Origin: Actinomycetospora sp. NBRC 106375
Lineage (GTDB): Bacteria; Actinomycetota; Actinomycetes; Mycobacteriales; Pseudonocardiaceae
NCBI RefSeq assembly: GCF_030269665.1
Contig: NZ_BSTS01000002.1
Span: forward strand, 391,060-455,059
DNA: 64,000 nucleotides
Direction of reading: 5' to 3'
Shown here: one piece after another, positions 1 through 10,108 of the stretch
Layout: each line of letters starts with the position of its first letter
Numbering within the stretch: position 1 is the stretch's first letter
Notes under the pieces: model-generated
Seen by the model: only the letters and a program-made list of their open reading frames with translations
Told to the model about the DNA's origin: nothing
Databases searched by the model: none
Translations under genes and position numbers: made by a program

Positions 1-1
1 C

Positions 2-484
2 ACGGGGTTCATGGTCGGCTCCGCCTACGAGCGCGGCGGGATCATCAAGGACGGCGCCAAGCTGATCAACGCGGTGTCGAACTCCGAGGTCCCGCACCTG
101 ACGCTCATGGTCGGCGCGTCCTACGGCGCCGGGAACTACGGCATGTCCGGGCGCGCCTACGACCCGCGCTTCGTCTTCACCTGGCCCAACCACCGCATCG
201 CGGTCATGGGCGGCACCCAGCTCGCCGGCGTGATGTCGATGGTGCAGCGCCGGTCGGCGGAGCGGGCGGGTCGCGAGTACTCGGACGAGGCCGACCGCGC
301 CACGCGGAAGGCGATCGAGGACGGCGTCGAGGCGCAGTCCAACGCGATCTACGCCTCGGGGCGGATGTGGGACGACGGCGTCATCGACCCGCGCGACACG
401 AGGACCGTGCTGGCGCTCGCGCTCTCGGCCGTCCACTCGGCCCCCGTCACCGGCGCGACCCGCTTCGCGCCGTTCAGGATGTGA
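2..484 (+). CDS. accD: Acyl-CoA carboxylase beta (carboxyltransferase) subunit, C-terminal part
   Basis: The 5' end lies outside the window; frame 2 is open from the edge. About 160 residues remain. The [19 protein letters not shown] and [20 protein letters not shown] stretches are typical of the C-terminal half of biotin-dependent acyl-CoA carboxyltransferases, which move CO2 from carboxybiotin to an acyl-CoA. The GNYGM form is closer to the methylcrotonyl/geranyl-type (AccD1-like) branch than to housekeeping acetyl-CoA carboxylase, but substrate cannot be fixed from this fragment. It ends 102 bases before the biotin-carrying alpha subunit on the same strand, so the two should form one complex. 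The family and role are confident; the substrate is inference. Confidence 0.9.
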   Translation, partial: TGFMVGSAYERGGIIKDGAKLINAVSNSEVPHLTLMVGASYGAGNYGMSGRAYDPRFVFTWPNHRIAVMGGTQLAGVMSMVQRRSAERAGREYSDEADRATRKAIEDGVEAQSNAIYASGRMWDDGVIDPRDTRTVLALALSAVHSAPVTGATRFAPFRM

Positions 485-586
485 GCGGGGTGCTCGGGTG
501 TGTCAGCGAAGTGCCCCTATCGGCGTGCTCAGCTGGATGCAGACACTGAGCGTCCGTATCGGTACTTCGATCACAGGGGAGCGCCG

Positions 587-2626
587 GTGATCAGCACGCT
601 GCTCGTCGCCAACCGCGGGGAGATCGCGCGACGGGTCGTCCGCGGCGCGCGCACGCTCGGCATCCGCACGGTCGCGATCTACTCCGAGCCCGACGCCGAC
701 GCCCCGCACGTCGCCGAGGCCGATCGCGCCGTGGCGCTGCACGGCTCGACGAGCGCCGAGACGTACCTCGACGTCGAGCAGGTCCTCGCCGCCGCACGCG
801 CGACCGGCGCCGACGCGGTGCACCCGGGGTACGGCTTCCTGTCGGAGAACGCGTCGTTCGCCCGGGCGTGCGCCGAGGCGGGCCTCGTCTGGGTCGGCCC
901 GGACCCGGCGTCGATCGAGGCGATGGGCGTCAAGCACACCGCCAAGGCTCTCGCCCGCGATGCCGGGGTCCCGACGCTGCCCGACGCGCTGCTGGAGACC
1001 GACGACCCCGGCGACTGGACCCGCGCCGCCGAGCAGGTCGGCTTCCCGCTCCTGGTCAAGGCCAGCGCGGGCGGCGGGGGCAGCGGGATGCGGGAGGTCC
1101 GGTCGCCCGACGCGCTCGCCGACGCCGTCCGCTCCGCCCGCGCCGAGGCCGCGCGCAGTTTCGGCGACGACACCGTCTTCCTCGAGCGCCTCCTCGACGC
1201 TCCGCGGCACGTCGAGATCCAGGTCGTCGGCGACGCGCAGGGGCACGTCGTCCACCTCGGGGAGCGTGAGTGCTCGATCCAGCGCCGGCACCAGAAGGTC
1301 GTGGAGGAGGCGCCGTCGCCCGTGGTGTCGGCCGAGCTGCGGGCCGAGATGGGCGCGACGGCCGTGGCGCTGGCCGAGAAGCTCGGCTACGTCGGGGTCG
1401 GCACCGTGGAGTTCCTGGTCGAGGATGCGGATTTCCTGACGTCCGACGACGGTGTTGACGCCTCCGGCGCGGCAGCTCCGCAGGGCTTCGTGCCGCAGGT
1501 GGACGCCAAGCTGACACCGGCGAGCTACTACTTCCTCGAGATGAACACCCGGCTGCAGGTCGAGCACCCGGTCACCGAAGAGGTGTACGGCGTCGATCTC
1601 GTCGCCCTCCAGCTCGCGATCGCCGACGGGGAGCCGCTGCCGTTCCGGCAGGACGACGTCACGCCGCGCGGGCACGCCGTCGAGGTGCGGCTCTACGCCG
1701 AGGACCCGGCCGCCGGCGACCGTCCGGGCCCGGGGACGCTGCACCGCTACCGCCACGGCGCCGAGCTCCGCTGGGAGGACGCGCTCGGGGCGACGGGCGA
1801 GGTCAGCGCCTTCTACGACCCCATGATCGCCAAGGTGATCGCGCACGCCCCGACCCGCGCGGCCGCGGCGCGACGGCTCGCCGCCGGGCTGGCGCAGGCC
1901 GAGATCCACGGCCCGACGACCAACCGCGACCTGCTCGTCGCCGTGCTGCGCGACCCCGACTTCCTGGCGGGACGGACCCGCACCGACTTCCTCGACCGGC
2001 GCCCCGACCTGCGCACCCCGGAGGCCGCGACCCCGCGACTCGTGCACCTCGCCGCAGCCGTGGCGTGCACGTCCGCCACCCGGCGGGAGCACGACCCCCT
2101 CGCCGCGCTGGCCCCGCCCGGCTGGCGTCCCCTGCGCGGCGCCCCCCGCCCGACCGTCACCTGGGCCGGTCCCGACGGCGAGGTCGCGGTCACCGCACAC
2201 CGCACCGCGGACGGCATCGACCTCGACGGCCGCCGTCTCGGGCTGCGCGACCTGTCGCCTGGGAGCGTCCGCGTCACCCTCGACGGCGTCGAGTACCGCT
2301 GCCGCGTCGCCCAGCACGACGGCACCGCCCACGTCGACGACGGCGAGGGCCACAGCGCCTGGCGGGAGGTGCCGCGCCTGCCCGCGCCCGACGCCGCGGC
2401 CGGCGGCGCGGGCCCGGTCAGCGAGGTGCCGGGCACCGTCGTCGAGGTGCTCGTCCGCGAGGGCGACCGGGTCGTCGCCGGGCAGAAGCTCGTGGTCCTC
2501 GAGGCCATGAAGATGGAGCACCCGGCGCTCGCGGCCACCGACGGCGTCGTCGAGACCGTGCACGTCGCGGTCGGCCAGTACGTCGAGGCGCACGCGACAC
2601 TCGTGACCCTGGACGTCGCCGAGTGA
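587..2626 (+). CDS. accA: Acyl-CoA carboxylase alpha subunit (biotin carboxylase plus BCCP)
   Basis: Encodes 679 residues. I chose GTG 587 because AGGGGAG sits 5 bases upstream and the product then begins MISTLLVANRGEIARRV, the usual start of biotin carboxylases; the open frame further upstream has no family match. It carries an ATP-grasp domain with a Gly-rich loop (KASAGGGGSGMR), the FLEMNTRLQVEHPVTE active-site segment, and a C-terminal biotinyl domain with EAMKMEH, whose central Lys takes biotin. ATP-driven carboxylation of biotin feeds the beta subunit encoded just upstream. Oddity: roughly 35 extra residues rich in Ala, Asp and Gly lie between VEFLVE and YYFLEMNTRL (about 1422-1530), where relatives usually have a short turn. 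Confidence 0.95.
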   Translation: MISTLLVANRGEIARRVVRGARTLGIRTVAIYSEPDADAPHVAEADRAVALHGSTSAETYLDVEQVLAAARATGADAVHPGYGFLSENASFARACAEAGLVWVGPDPASIEAMGVKHTAKALARDAGVPTLPDALLETDDPGDWTRAAEQVGFPLLVKASAGGGGSGMREVRSPDALADAVRSARAEAARSFGDDTVFLERLLDAPRHVEIQVVGDAQGHVVHLGERECSIQRRHQKVVEEAPSPVVSAELRAEMGATAVALAEKLGYVGVGTVEFLVEDADFLTSDDGVDASGAAAPQGFVPQVDAKLTPASYYFLEMNTRLQVEHPVTEEVYGVDLVALQLAIADGEPLPFRQDDVTPRGHAVEVRLYAEDPAAGDRPGPGTLHRYRHGAELRWEDALGATGEVSAFYDPMIAKVIAHAPTRAAAARRLAAGLAQAEIHGPTTNRDLLVAVLRDPDFLAGRTRTDFLDRRPDLRTPEAATPRLVHLAAAVACTSATRREHDPLAALAPPGWRPLRGAPRPTVTWAGPDGEVAVTAHRTADGIDLDGRRLGLRDLSPGSVRVTLDGVEYRCRVAQHDGTAHVDDGEGHSAWREVPRLPAPDAAAGGAGPVSEVPGTVVEVLVREGDRVVAGQKLVVLEAMKMEHPALAATDGVVETVHVAVGQYVEAHATLVTLDVAE

Positions 2627-2717
2627 GCGACCGTGCCGGGCGCGAACGGGGAGTTCGTGCGCAGAGAAGCAGCGAACAGCGCGTTCGCTGCGGGATCGTC
2701 CCGGAGGAGCTGCTGCG

Positions 2718-3737
2718 ATGAAGGTCGACGCCACCGTGGTCACGGGTGGGCTGGACGCGTTCGCCGACGACGCGGTCACGGCGGAGAAGGCCGGCTACGA
2801 CGCCGTCTGGGCCTCGGAGACCCAGCACGACCCCGCCGTCCAGATCACCCTGGCCGCCACCCGCACCCAGACGATCACGCTCGGCACCGCGATCACCGTG
2901 GCGTTCGCCCGCACCCCGATGACGACCGCGATGACCGCCAACGACCTGCACCAGGTCACCGGCGGGCGCTACATCCTGGGCCTCGGCACCCAGATCAAGC
3001 CGCACGTCACCAAGCGCTTCTCGATGCCGTGGTCGCGGCCCGCCGACCGGATGCACGAGTACATCCGCGCCGTCCGCGCGATCTGGGACGCGTGGAACAC
3101 CGGCGAGCGGCTGGACTTCCGCGGCGAGTTCTACACGCACACGCTGATGACGCCGTTCTTCTCGCCCGACCCGAACCCGTACGGCACCCCGCCGATCCAC
3201 CTCGCCGGGGTCGGTCCGCGGATGACGGCGGTCGCCGGTGAGGTCGCCGACGGCTTCATGGCGCACGCGTTCTCCACCGAGCGCTACCTGCACGAGGTGA
3301 CGCTGCCGGCGCTGCGCCAGGGCTTCGAGCGCGGCGGGAAGGACGGCAGCGACTTCGAGTTCTCGGCGACGGCACTGATCGCCACCGGCAACACCGAGGA
3401 GGAGTTCGCCGAGTCGATCCGCGACGTCCGCCGCCAGGTCGCCTTCTACGGCTCGACCCCGGCGTACCACCCGGTGCTCGAGCTGCACGGCTGGGGCGAC
3501 CTCGCCCGCGAGCTCAACACGCTCTCCAAGAGAGGCGAGTGGGGGGCGATGGGCGAGGCCGTCGAGGACGAGGTCCTGCACACCATCGCGATCGTCGCCG
3601 AGCCCGACCAGGTCGGCCCCGCCCTCGAGCGTCGCTTCGGCGGCGTCGCGCAGCGCATCCCGCTGTACGCACCCACCGGCTCCCAGACCGACCGCTGGGG
3701 TCCGGCGCTGCGCCACCTCCAGGCGCTGCCGACGTGA
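2718..3737 (+). CDS. LLM-class F420-dependent oxidoreductase (MSMEG_2256-like)
   Basis: A 339-residue luciferase-like TIM-barrel protein. MKVDATVVTGGLDAFADDA at the start, AEKAGYDAVWASETQHDP, the GRYILGLGTQIKPHVTKRF segment and HLAGVGPRMTAVAGEVADG are those of actinobacterial deazaflavin (F420)-using LLM oxidoreductases. GGAGGAG lies 6 bases before ATG 2718. Its stop overlaps the GTG start of the acyl-CoA ligase (GTGA at 3734-3737), so it is translationally coupled in the carboxylase operon. A redox step on an acyl or terpenoid-like substrate is plausible but not shown. The 91-base gap before it contains a short tract (GCGCGAACGGGGAGT) that also occurs near 38150. Confidence 0.88.
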   Translation: MKVDATVVTGGLDAFADDAVTAEKAGYDAVWASETQHDPAVQITLAATRTQTITLGTAITVAFARTPMTTAMTANDLHQVTGGRYILGLGTQIKPHVTKRFSMPWSRPADRMHEYIRAVRAIWDAWNTGERLDFRGEFYTHTLMTPFFSPDPNPYGTPPIHLAGVGPRMTAVAGEVADGFMAHAFSTERYLHEVTLPALRQGFERGGKDGSDFEFSATALIATGNTEEEFAESIRDVRRQVAFYGSTPAYHPVLELHGWGDLARELNTLSKRGEWGAMGEAVEDEVLHTIAIVAEPDQVGPALERRFGGVAQRIPLYAPTGSQTDRWGPALRHLQALPT

Positions 3738-5235
3738 GCATCCCCGGCGTCCTGCGCGCCGCCGCCCGCGAGCGCCCCGGCGCGGTGTTCCTGCGGGAGG
3801 CGCCCGGCGCGGTCACCCTCCGCGAGCTCGACGAGCACGTCGACCGCCTGGCCGCGGGTCTCGCCGCCCACGGGGTCGGTGCCGGGGATCGCGTGGGCGT
3901 CGCCCTGCCCAACGGCGCCGCCTGGATCGGCCTGCTCGTCGCGACGACGCGGCTGGGCGCCGTGCTCGTCACGCTCAACGTCCGCTACCGGGGCAGCGAG
4001 CTCGAGCACATGCTCGCCGACTCGGGTGCCCGGCTGGTCGTCACGGTGCCCGAGTCCGGCGGCACCGACCTCGTCGCGCTCTACGACGAGCTGCGTCCGC
4101 GGCTGCCCGACCTCGAGCACGTCGTCACCGACGTCGACACGCTCGTCGGCGACGCGCCCGTCCCGGAGCACGAGCGCGGCGAGGACGACCCCGCGGTCAT
4201 CCTCTACACGTCCGGCACCACGGGGACGCCGAAGGGCGCCGTCCTGACCCACGGCAGCCTGCTCGCCTCGGCCCGCGCCGAGGCGGGGCACCTCGGTCTG
4301 ACCCCGAGCGACCGCTTCCTCGCCACGATGCCGTTCACGCACGTCGGCGGGCTGACGTGCACGCTGCTGACGGCGCTGGTCGCGGGCAGCGAGGTCGTCC
4401 TGACGCCGGGCTTCTCCCCGGCCGGGGCGCTGCGCGACATCACCACCCACGGCGTCACGGTCTTCGCCGGGGTCCCGACGATGTGGACGCTGCTGCTCGC
4501 CGAGATGGCGCGTGCCGGCGTCGGCACCCTCGAGACGGTGCGCTACGCCGTCGCCGGCGGCTCGAACGTCGAGCCGGCCCTGTGCGCGGCGATCACCACC
4601 GCGGCGCCGCACGCGCGCGTCGTCAACCTCTACGGCCTGTCCGAGACCTCGGGCGCCGCGGTGATGTCGGCGCTCGACGACGACGCCGCCACCGTCGCGA
4701 CGACGCTGGGGGTGCCGCTCGCCGGCGTCGAGGCTCGGATCGTCGACCCCGTCGAGGGGACCGACGCCGACGAGGGCGAGCTGTGGCTGCGCGGCCCGTC
4801 GGTCGCGGCGGGCTACCGCAACGTCCCCGACGTCGCGACCTTCCGGCCCGACGGCTGGCTGGCGACCGGCGACGTGGTCGCCCGCGTACGGGGCGACCAC
4901 CTCGCGCTGCGCGGCCGGCTCAAGGAGATGTTCATCTCCGGGGGCTACAACGTCTATCCCGTCGAGGTCGAGAACGTCCTCGGCGCCCACTCGGGCGTCG
5001 CGATGGTCGCGGGTGTCGGCGCCCCGGACGACACCCACGGCGAGGTGGGCCACTACTTCGTCGTCCGCACCCCGGACGGCGACGTCACCGCCGACGAGCT
5101 CGTGGCGCTCGCCGCCGACCGGCTGGCGAACTACAAGGTCCCGCGCGTCGTCGAGTTCGTCGACGAGCTGCCGCTGACACCGGCCGGGAAGATCCAGAAA
5201 GCCGTCCTCCGACAGCGTGTGCAGAAAGGCTCGTG

Positions 5236-5236
<1 letters not shown>
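3734..5236 (+). CDS. AMP-forming acyl-CoA synthetase
   Basis: 500 residues from GTG 3734, which overlaps the previous stop. The ANL superfamily signatures are all visible: the P-loop-like YTSGTTGTPKGAVLTH, the NLYGLSETSG adenine-binding segment, DGWLATGDV, RLKEMFISGGYNVYPVEVE at the domain hinge, and the catalytic Lys in TPAGKIQK near the C terminus. It should activate a carboxylic acid to its CoA thioester through an acyl-adenylate. Its stop overlaps the ATG of the acyl-CoA dehydrogenase by one base (ATGA-type), so it works in the same pathway: activation, dehydrogenation, then carboxylation. The acid is not known; branched-chain or isoprenoid-like acids are candidates because of the carboxylase. 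Confidence 0.92.
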
Positions 5237-6371
<1,135 letters not shown>

Positions 6372-6378
<7 letters not shown>

Positions 6379-6417
6379 GCAGTTGCGGCCCCTATGAGGG
6401 GGTTAACTGCTCACATG
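6372..6417. repeat. Palindromic intergenic element, copy 1 (diverged)
   Basis: Outer arms CATGTGAGCAGTT (6372-6384) and AACTGCTCACATG (6405-6417) are perfect inverse complements; the centre is C-rich then G-rich and only partly pairs. Two better-preserved copies lie at 24609-24648 and 47168-47207. The left arm holds the stop codon of the acyl-CoA dehydrogenase, and the right arm holds the ATG of the next gene. It may be a terminator or a REP-like element. Confidence 0.8.
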
Positions 6418-6897
6418 GGAGTGCGGGTCGTGCCGCTGCCGCCGGAGCAGGCGGTGACGCTGCTGACGGAGCCGGAGGCGTTCACCGAACGCTTCGGGCT
6501 CACGCTCGTGGACGGCTACCTCGCCTTCCCCGAGGCCCTCGAGCCCACCGTGAGCGCGCTCGAGGGCGGGGTCGACCCGTCGTGGTTCGCGCACCTGCTC
6601 GTCGAGGGCAGCGAGGTCGTCGGGCTCGGCGGGTTCACCGGCCCGCCGACCGACGGCGAGGTCGAGATCGGCTACTCGGTGGCGCCGGCGCGCCAGGGCC
6701 GGGGCATCGCGACGGCGGCGGTCGGGCAGTGGCTCGAGCGCGCACGGGCCGGCGGGGTGCGGCGGGTCCGGGCACACACGCGCGCGGAGGAGAACGCCTC
6801 GGTGCGTGTCCTGCGCCGGCACGGCTTCACCTACGACGGCGAGGCCCACGATCCCGACGAGGGCACGGTGTGGTGCTGGGTGCGCGACCTCGATTGA
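6415..6897 (+). CDS. GNAT-family N-acetyltransferase (RimJ/RimL type)
   Basis: About 160 residues. The core SYSVAPARQGRGIATAAVGQWL-like region (residues about 82-104, with Gln/Arg-x-x-Gly-x-Ala/Gly acetyl-CoA loop) and the later ENASVRVLRRHGF segment are the A and B motifs of GNAT acetyltransferases. It transfers an acetyl group from acetyl-CoA to an amine; the target is unknown. ATG 6415 lies inside the right arm of the palindrome; GTG 6421 is an alternative start two codons on. There is no strong Shine-Dalgarno sequence. It is downstream of the catabolic operon but probably unrelated to it. Confidence 0.85.
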   Translation: MGVRVVPLPPEQAVTLLTEPEAFTERFGLTLVDGYLAFPEALEPTVSALEGGVDPSWFAHLLVEGSEVVGLGGFTGPPTDGEVEIGYSVAPARQGRGIATAAVGQWLERARAGGVRRVRAHTRAEENASVRVLRRHGFTYDGEAHDPDEGTVWCWVRDLD

Positions 6898-6930
6898 GCC
6901 GAACGGCCCCGCGAGTTGCCCTCGATGATC

Positions 6931-6936
6931 TACCGT
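6931..6936 (+). promoter_or_regulatory. Leaderless-type -10 box (TACCGT)
   Basis: TACCGT fits TANNNT and lies 6 bases before GTG 6943. TTGCCC at 6916-6921 could act as a weak -35. The same arrangement recurs at several genes in the window, and no Shine-Dalgarno sequence is present. Confidence 0.5.
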
Positions 6937-6942
6937 GCCGCC

Positions 6943-7371
6943 GTGACCACGCCCCGCGAAGCCCCACCCGCCCCGGTGCAGCGCTCGTTCGTGCTCTGGA
7001 TCGCCGCCGTGGTCGTCGGGCTCGTCGGCAGCGTCATCGGCCTCGTCACCGCCCCGCCGATCCCCGATCTGCCCGGGGCGACGGCCGGCGCCGTCACCGG
7101 CCTCGGCGTCGGCGTGGTCTTCCTCGTGCTGTTCGTGATCGGCGCGGTCAAGATGCGGCAGGGGAGGCACTGGGCACGGCTGACGCTCGCGATCGTCGGC
7201 GGCATCTCGGTGGTGTTCACGGTGCTGGGCCTGCTGCTCTCGGCCGGCATCGGCGTGCGCGCGCCCCTCGTGCCGACGATCGCGAACCTCGTGCAGGCGG
7301 CGCTGATCGTCGCGGCGATCATCTTGTCCTACCAGGCCGCGGCCAACCCGTACTTCCGCACCCGCGCATGA
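6943..7371 (+). CDS. Small four-helix membrane protein, paralogue of the next gene
   Basis: About 142 residues from GTG 6943 (VTTPREAPPAPVQRSFVLW); ATG 6925 and TTG 6916 are in frame upstream, but the TANNNT box favours 6943 as a leaderless start. Four hydrophobic segments follow one another: SFVLWIAAVVVGLVGSVIGL, a Val/Leu/Phe-rich span before the KMRQGRHWAR loop, ISVVFTVLGLLLSAGIGV, and a final Ala/Ile-rich one. The PVQRSFVLW start and the basic HWARLTLAI loop match TVQRAFLLW and QWARIVLTV in the following gene, so the pair arose by duplication. I do not recognise a function. Confidence 0.75.
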   Translation: MTTPREAPPAPVQRSFVLWIAAVVVGLVGSVIGLVTAPPIPDLPGATAGAVTGLGVGVVFLVLFVIGAVKMRQGRHWARLTLAIVGGISVVFTVLGLLLSAGIGVRAPLVPTIANLVQAALIVAAIILSYQAAANPYFRTRA

Positions 7372-7440
7372 GTAATCGGTGGCGCCGGTCACTCAGATTT
7401 TGAGTAATCACTTCGTCTGTCCGGGTCATGACGGGCGCCC

Positions 7441-7446
7441 TACGTT
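7441..7446 (+). promoter_or_regulatory. Leaderless-type -10 box (TACGTT)
   Basis: TACGTT lies 6 bases before ATG 7453, the TANNNT-N6-start layout of actinobacterial leaderless genes. Upstream, the 9-base sequence TGAGTAATC occurs twice (7369-7377 and 7401-7409), and ACTCA/TGAGT forms a small inverted repeat around 7391-7405. Confidence 0.5.
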
Positions 7447-7452
7447 CTCGCC

Positions 7453-8256
7453 ATGAGCGCCCCGAACCCGCCCTACGGCCAGCAGCCCCCCGCCGGCGGA
7501 CCGCCGTACGGCCCGCCCCCGCAGTACGGTCCGCCCCCGTCCGGCCCGCCCCCGCAATACGGGCCGCCCCAGTCCGGCCCGCCCCCGTACGGCCCGCCGA
7601 CCGGCGGCGGCCAGCAGTACGGCCCGCCGACCGGCGGCCAGCAGTACGGCCCGCCGACCGGCGGCCAGCAGCAGTTCGGCCAGCAACGGTTCGGCCAGCA
7701 GTACGGCCAGCAGTACGGCCAGCAGCCCGGGCCGCCGTCCGGTCAGCAGCCGTTCGGCCAGCCGCCGCCGTTCGGCCAGCAGCGGCCTTCCGGTCCCTCG
7801 AGCCCCGGCGCCAACGCGCTCATCCCTCCGGGCTTCGGCGGGGTCCCGCTGCCGGTCGACATCCCCCCGACCGTGCAGCGCGCGTTCCTGCTCTGGATCG
7901 GGATCATCGCCGTGAACGTCGTCGGCACGGTCCTGTCGACCATCGGGGTCGGCGACGTGTTCTCCGGCGTCGGGATCGTGTTCGCGCTGCTCGGCGGCGC
8001 CATCGGCGTGTTCCTCGCCCTGCACTTCCGCGGCCGGGCGCAGTGGGCGCGCATCGTGCTCACGGTCCTGACCGGCCTCGCGATGCTGTCGAGCGTCTTC
8101 TCGTTCTTCGGCGCGTTCGTGCTCCTGGCCTTCATGCCCGTCTACGGGATCGTCGCGCTCGCCACGAGCGCGGTCGTGCTCGCCGGCGGCACCCTCGCGC
8201 TGATCAACGCCTGGAACGCCGCGTCGACCGCCTGGTTCGGAAAGCTCGGGTTCTGA
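7453..8256 (+). CDS. Pro/Gln/Gly-rich membrane protein
   Basis: 267 residues. Residues 1 to about 120 are a low-complexity tail built of repeated PPYGPP, GPPTGGQQYGPP and FGQQ units, presumably cytoplasmic. From about residue 135 (PTVQRAFLLW) four hydrophobic helices follow, with a basic HFRGRAQWAR loop between helices two and three, as in the neighbouring paralogue. Such tails on small membrane proteins are common in actinobacteria and often mediate protein contacts, but I do not recognise a specific function. Four membrane helices and the paralogy are visible; anything beyond that is unknown. Confidence 0.8.
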   Translation: MSAPNPPYGQQPPAGGPPYGPPPQYGPPPSGPPPQYGPPQSGPPPYGPPTGGGQQYGPPTGGQQYGPPTGGQQQFGQQRFGQQYGQQYGQQPGPPSGQQPFGQPPPFGQQRPSGPSSPGANALIPPGFGGVPLPVDIPPTVQRAFLLWIGIIAVNVVGTVLSTIGVGDVFSGVGIVFALLGGAIGVFLALHFRGRAQWARIVLTVLTGLAMLSSVFSFFGAFVLLAFMPVYGIVALATSAVVLAGGTLALINAWNAASTAWFGKLGF

Positions 8257-8294
8257 GCGGCGCCGACCTCGCCCGCGTGCGGTAGAACGGCGGG

Positions 8295-9629
8295 GTGGCA
8301 GGACAGGACCGACCCTGGGGCTTCCGGACGCGCGCCGTGCACGCCGGCGCGGTGCCCGACGCGTCGACCGGCGCGCGCGCCGTCCCGATCTACCAGACGA
8401 CGAGCTTCGTCTTCGACGACACCGCGGACGCCGCGAACCTCTTCGCGCTCCAGAAGTACGGCAACATCTACAGCCGGATCGCCAACCCGACGCTGGCGGC
8501 GTTCGAGGAGCGGATGGCGAGCCTCGAGGGGGCGCTCGGGGCGGTGGCGACGAGCTCCGGGCAGGCCGCGGAGTTCCTTACCTTCGCCACCCTCGCGGGC
8601 GCCGGCGACCACATCGTCGCGTCCGCCGCCCTCTACGGCGGCACGGTCACGCAGCTCGACGTGACCCTGCGCCGCTTCGGGGTCGACACCACGTTCGTCG
8701 CCGGCGACGACCCCGACGCGTTCCGCGCCGCGATCACCGAGCGGACGCGGTTCGTGTTCGCCGAGATCGTCGCGAACCCCTCGGGCGATGTCACCGACGT
8801 GGCCTCGCTCGCGGAAGTCGCCCACGAGCGCGGCCTGCCGCTGATCATCGACGCGACGATGGCGACGCCGTACCTGTGCCGCCCGATGGAGCACGGCGCC
8901 GACATCGTGATCCACTCGGCCACGAAGTTCCTGGGCGGGCACGGCACCACGATCGGCGGGGTGATCCTCGAGTCCGGCCGGTTCGACTGGGGCAACGGCA
9001 ACTTCCCGCAGATGACCGAGCCGATCCCGTCGTACGGCGGGCTGACGTGGTGGGGCAACTTCCAGGAGTACGGCTTCCTCACCAAGGTCCGCTCCGAGCA
9101 GCTGCGCGACATCGGCGCGACCCTGTCCGCCCACTCGGCGTTCCTGCTGCTCCAGGGCCTCGAGACGCTGCCGCAGCGCATGGACGACCACGTCGCCAAC
9201 GCCCAGCGGGTCGCGGAGTGGCTGGACGCCGACGAGCGGGTCGCGTGGGTCAGCTACGCCGGGCTGCCGGGCCACCCCCACCACGCGCGGGCCCAGCACT
9301 ACCTGCCGAAGGGACCGGGCGCGGTGTTCAGCTTCGGGGTCCGGGGCGCCTCCGACGGCTCCGATGACGACGAGGACGCCGCCCGCGCCGCCGGCCGGCG
9401 CTTCATCGAGTCGGTGCAGATGTGCAGCCACCTCGCGAACATCGGCGACGCCCGCACGCTCGTGCTGCACCCGGCGTCGACCACCCACCAGCAGCTGACC
9501 GCCGAGCAGCTGCGCGAGGGCGGCGTGCGGCCCGACCTCATCCGCATCAGCGTCGGCATCGAGGACCCCGAGGACATCCTCTGGGACCTCGACCAGGCGC
9601 TCACCGAAGCCACCAAGGAGAGCGCGTGA
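8295..9629 (+). CDS. metY: O-acetylhomoserine/O-acetylserine sulfhydrylase, PLP-dependent
   Basis: 444 residues from GTG 8295. It shows the Cys/Met-metabolism PLP fold: YQTTSFVFDD near the start, YSRIANPTLAAFEERMASLE, the IIDATMATPYLCRP loop, and the PLP-binding Lys in HSATKFLGGHGTTIGG. The long insertion after the Lys (WGNGNFPQMTEPIPSYGG) is typical of O-acetylhomoserine sulfhydrylases (MetY) rather than cystathionine gamma-synthase. It makes homocysteine from O-acetylhomoserine and sulfide for methionine synthesis. The stop overlaps the GTG of the CoA-binding protein, a pairing often seen in actinobacteria. A TAGAAC box 6 bases before the GTG may be a leaderless -10. Confidence 0.93.
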   Translation: MAGQDRPWGFRTRAVHAGAVPDASTGARAVPIYQTTSFVFDDTADAANLFALQKYGNIYSRIANPTLAAFEERMASLEGALGAVATSSGQAAEFLTFATLAGAGDHIVASAALYGGTVTQLDVTLRRFGVDTTFVAGDDPDAFRAAITERTRFVFAEIVANPSGDVTDVASLAEVAHERGLPLIIDATMATPYLCRPMEHGADIVIHSATKFLGGHGTTIGGVILESGRFDWGNGNFPQMTEPIPSYGGLTWWGNFQEYGFLTKVRSEQLRDIGATLSAHSAFLLLQGLETLPQRMDDHVANAQRVAEWLDADERVAWVSYAGLPGHPHHARAQHYLPKGPGAVFSFGVRGASDGSDDDEDAARAAGRRFIESVQMCSHLANIGDARTLVLHPASTTHQQLTAEQLREGGVRPDLIRISVGIEDPEDILWDLDQALTEATKESA

Positions 9630-10093
9630 CCTGGACCCCGCCGAGCGCGCAGGAGCGCCAGGCCATCCTGCGCAAGACGCACACTGTCGCGATGGTCGGC
9701 GCCTCGCCGAATCCGGCGCGGGCGTCGAACTTCGTCGCCACCTACCTGCTCTCGACCGATCTCGACCTCTACTTCGTCAACCCGAACGCCAGCGAGATCC
9801 TCGGTCACCCGGTCTACCCGTCGCTCGACGCGCTGCCAGTGACGCCCGACCTCGTCGACGTCTTCCGCCGCCAGGAGGACCTGCCCGAGGTGCTCGACGC
9901 CACGATCGCGTCGGGGGCCTCGACCTTCTGGACCCAGTTCGGGCTCTACGACGAGGCGCTCGCGGAGCGCGGCGAGGCAGCCGGGCTCGCCGTCGTGATG
10001 AACCGCTGCCTCAAGGTCGAGCACGCCCGCTTCCACGGCGGCCTGCATCTCGCGGGCTTCGACACCGGCGTGATCAGCTCACGCAAGCGCTGA
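9626..10093 (+). CDS. CoA-binding (Rossmann-like, YccU-type) protein
   Basis: 155 residues from GTG 9626, overlapping the metY stop by GTGA. It has the CoA_binding-2 pattern: HTVAMVGASPNPARASNFVA, YFVNPNASEILGHPVYPSLDALP, DVFRRQEDLPEVLD, and MNRCLKVEHARF near the end. Proteins of this family bind CoA in a Rossmann-like pocket; the physiological role is not established. Translational coupling with metY suggests a role linked to sulfur amino-acid synthesis, perhaps in handling persulfide or CoA thiols (inference). Its 3' end faces the convergent TetR gene 15 bases away. Confidence 0.88.
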   Translation: MTWTPPSAQERQAILRKTHTVAMVGASPNPARASNFVATYLLSTDLDLYFVNPNASEILGHPVYPSLDALPVTPDLVDVFRRQEDLPEVLDATIASGASTFWTQFGLYDEALAERGEAAGLAVVMNRCLKVEHARFHGGLHLAGFDTGVISSRKR

Positions 10094-10108
10094 CCGCGCC
10101 CTCCGGGC

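Noticed and set aside
503..2779. A 758-codon minus-strand frame over the carboxylase alpha gene
   Set aside because: Shadow of the biotin carboxylase gene; no motif of its own.
7369..7409. TGAGTAATC direct repeats as an attachment site
   Set aside because: Only 9 bases, 32 bases apart, between two paralogous genes, with no integrase or tRNA nearby; more likely chance or a small regulatory site.
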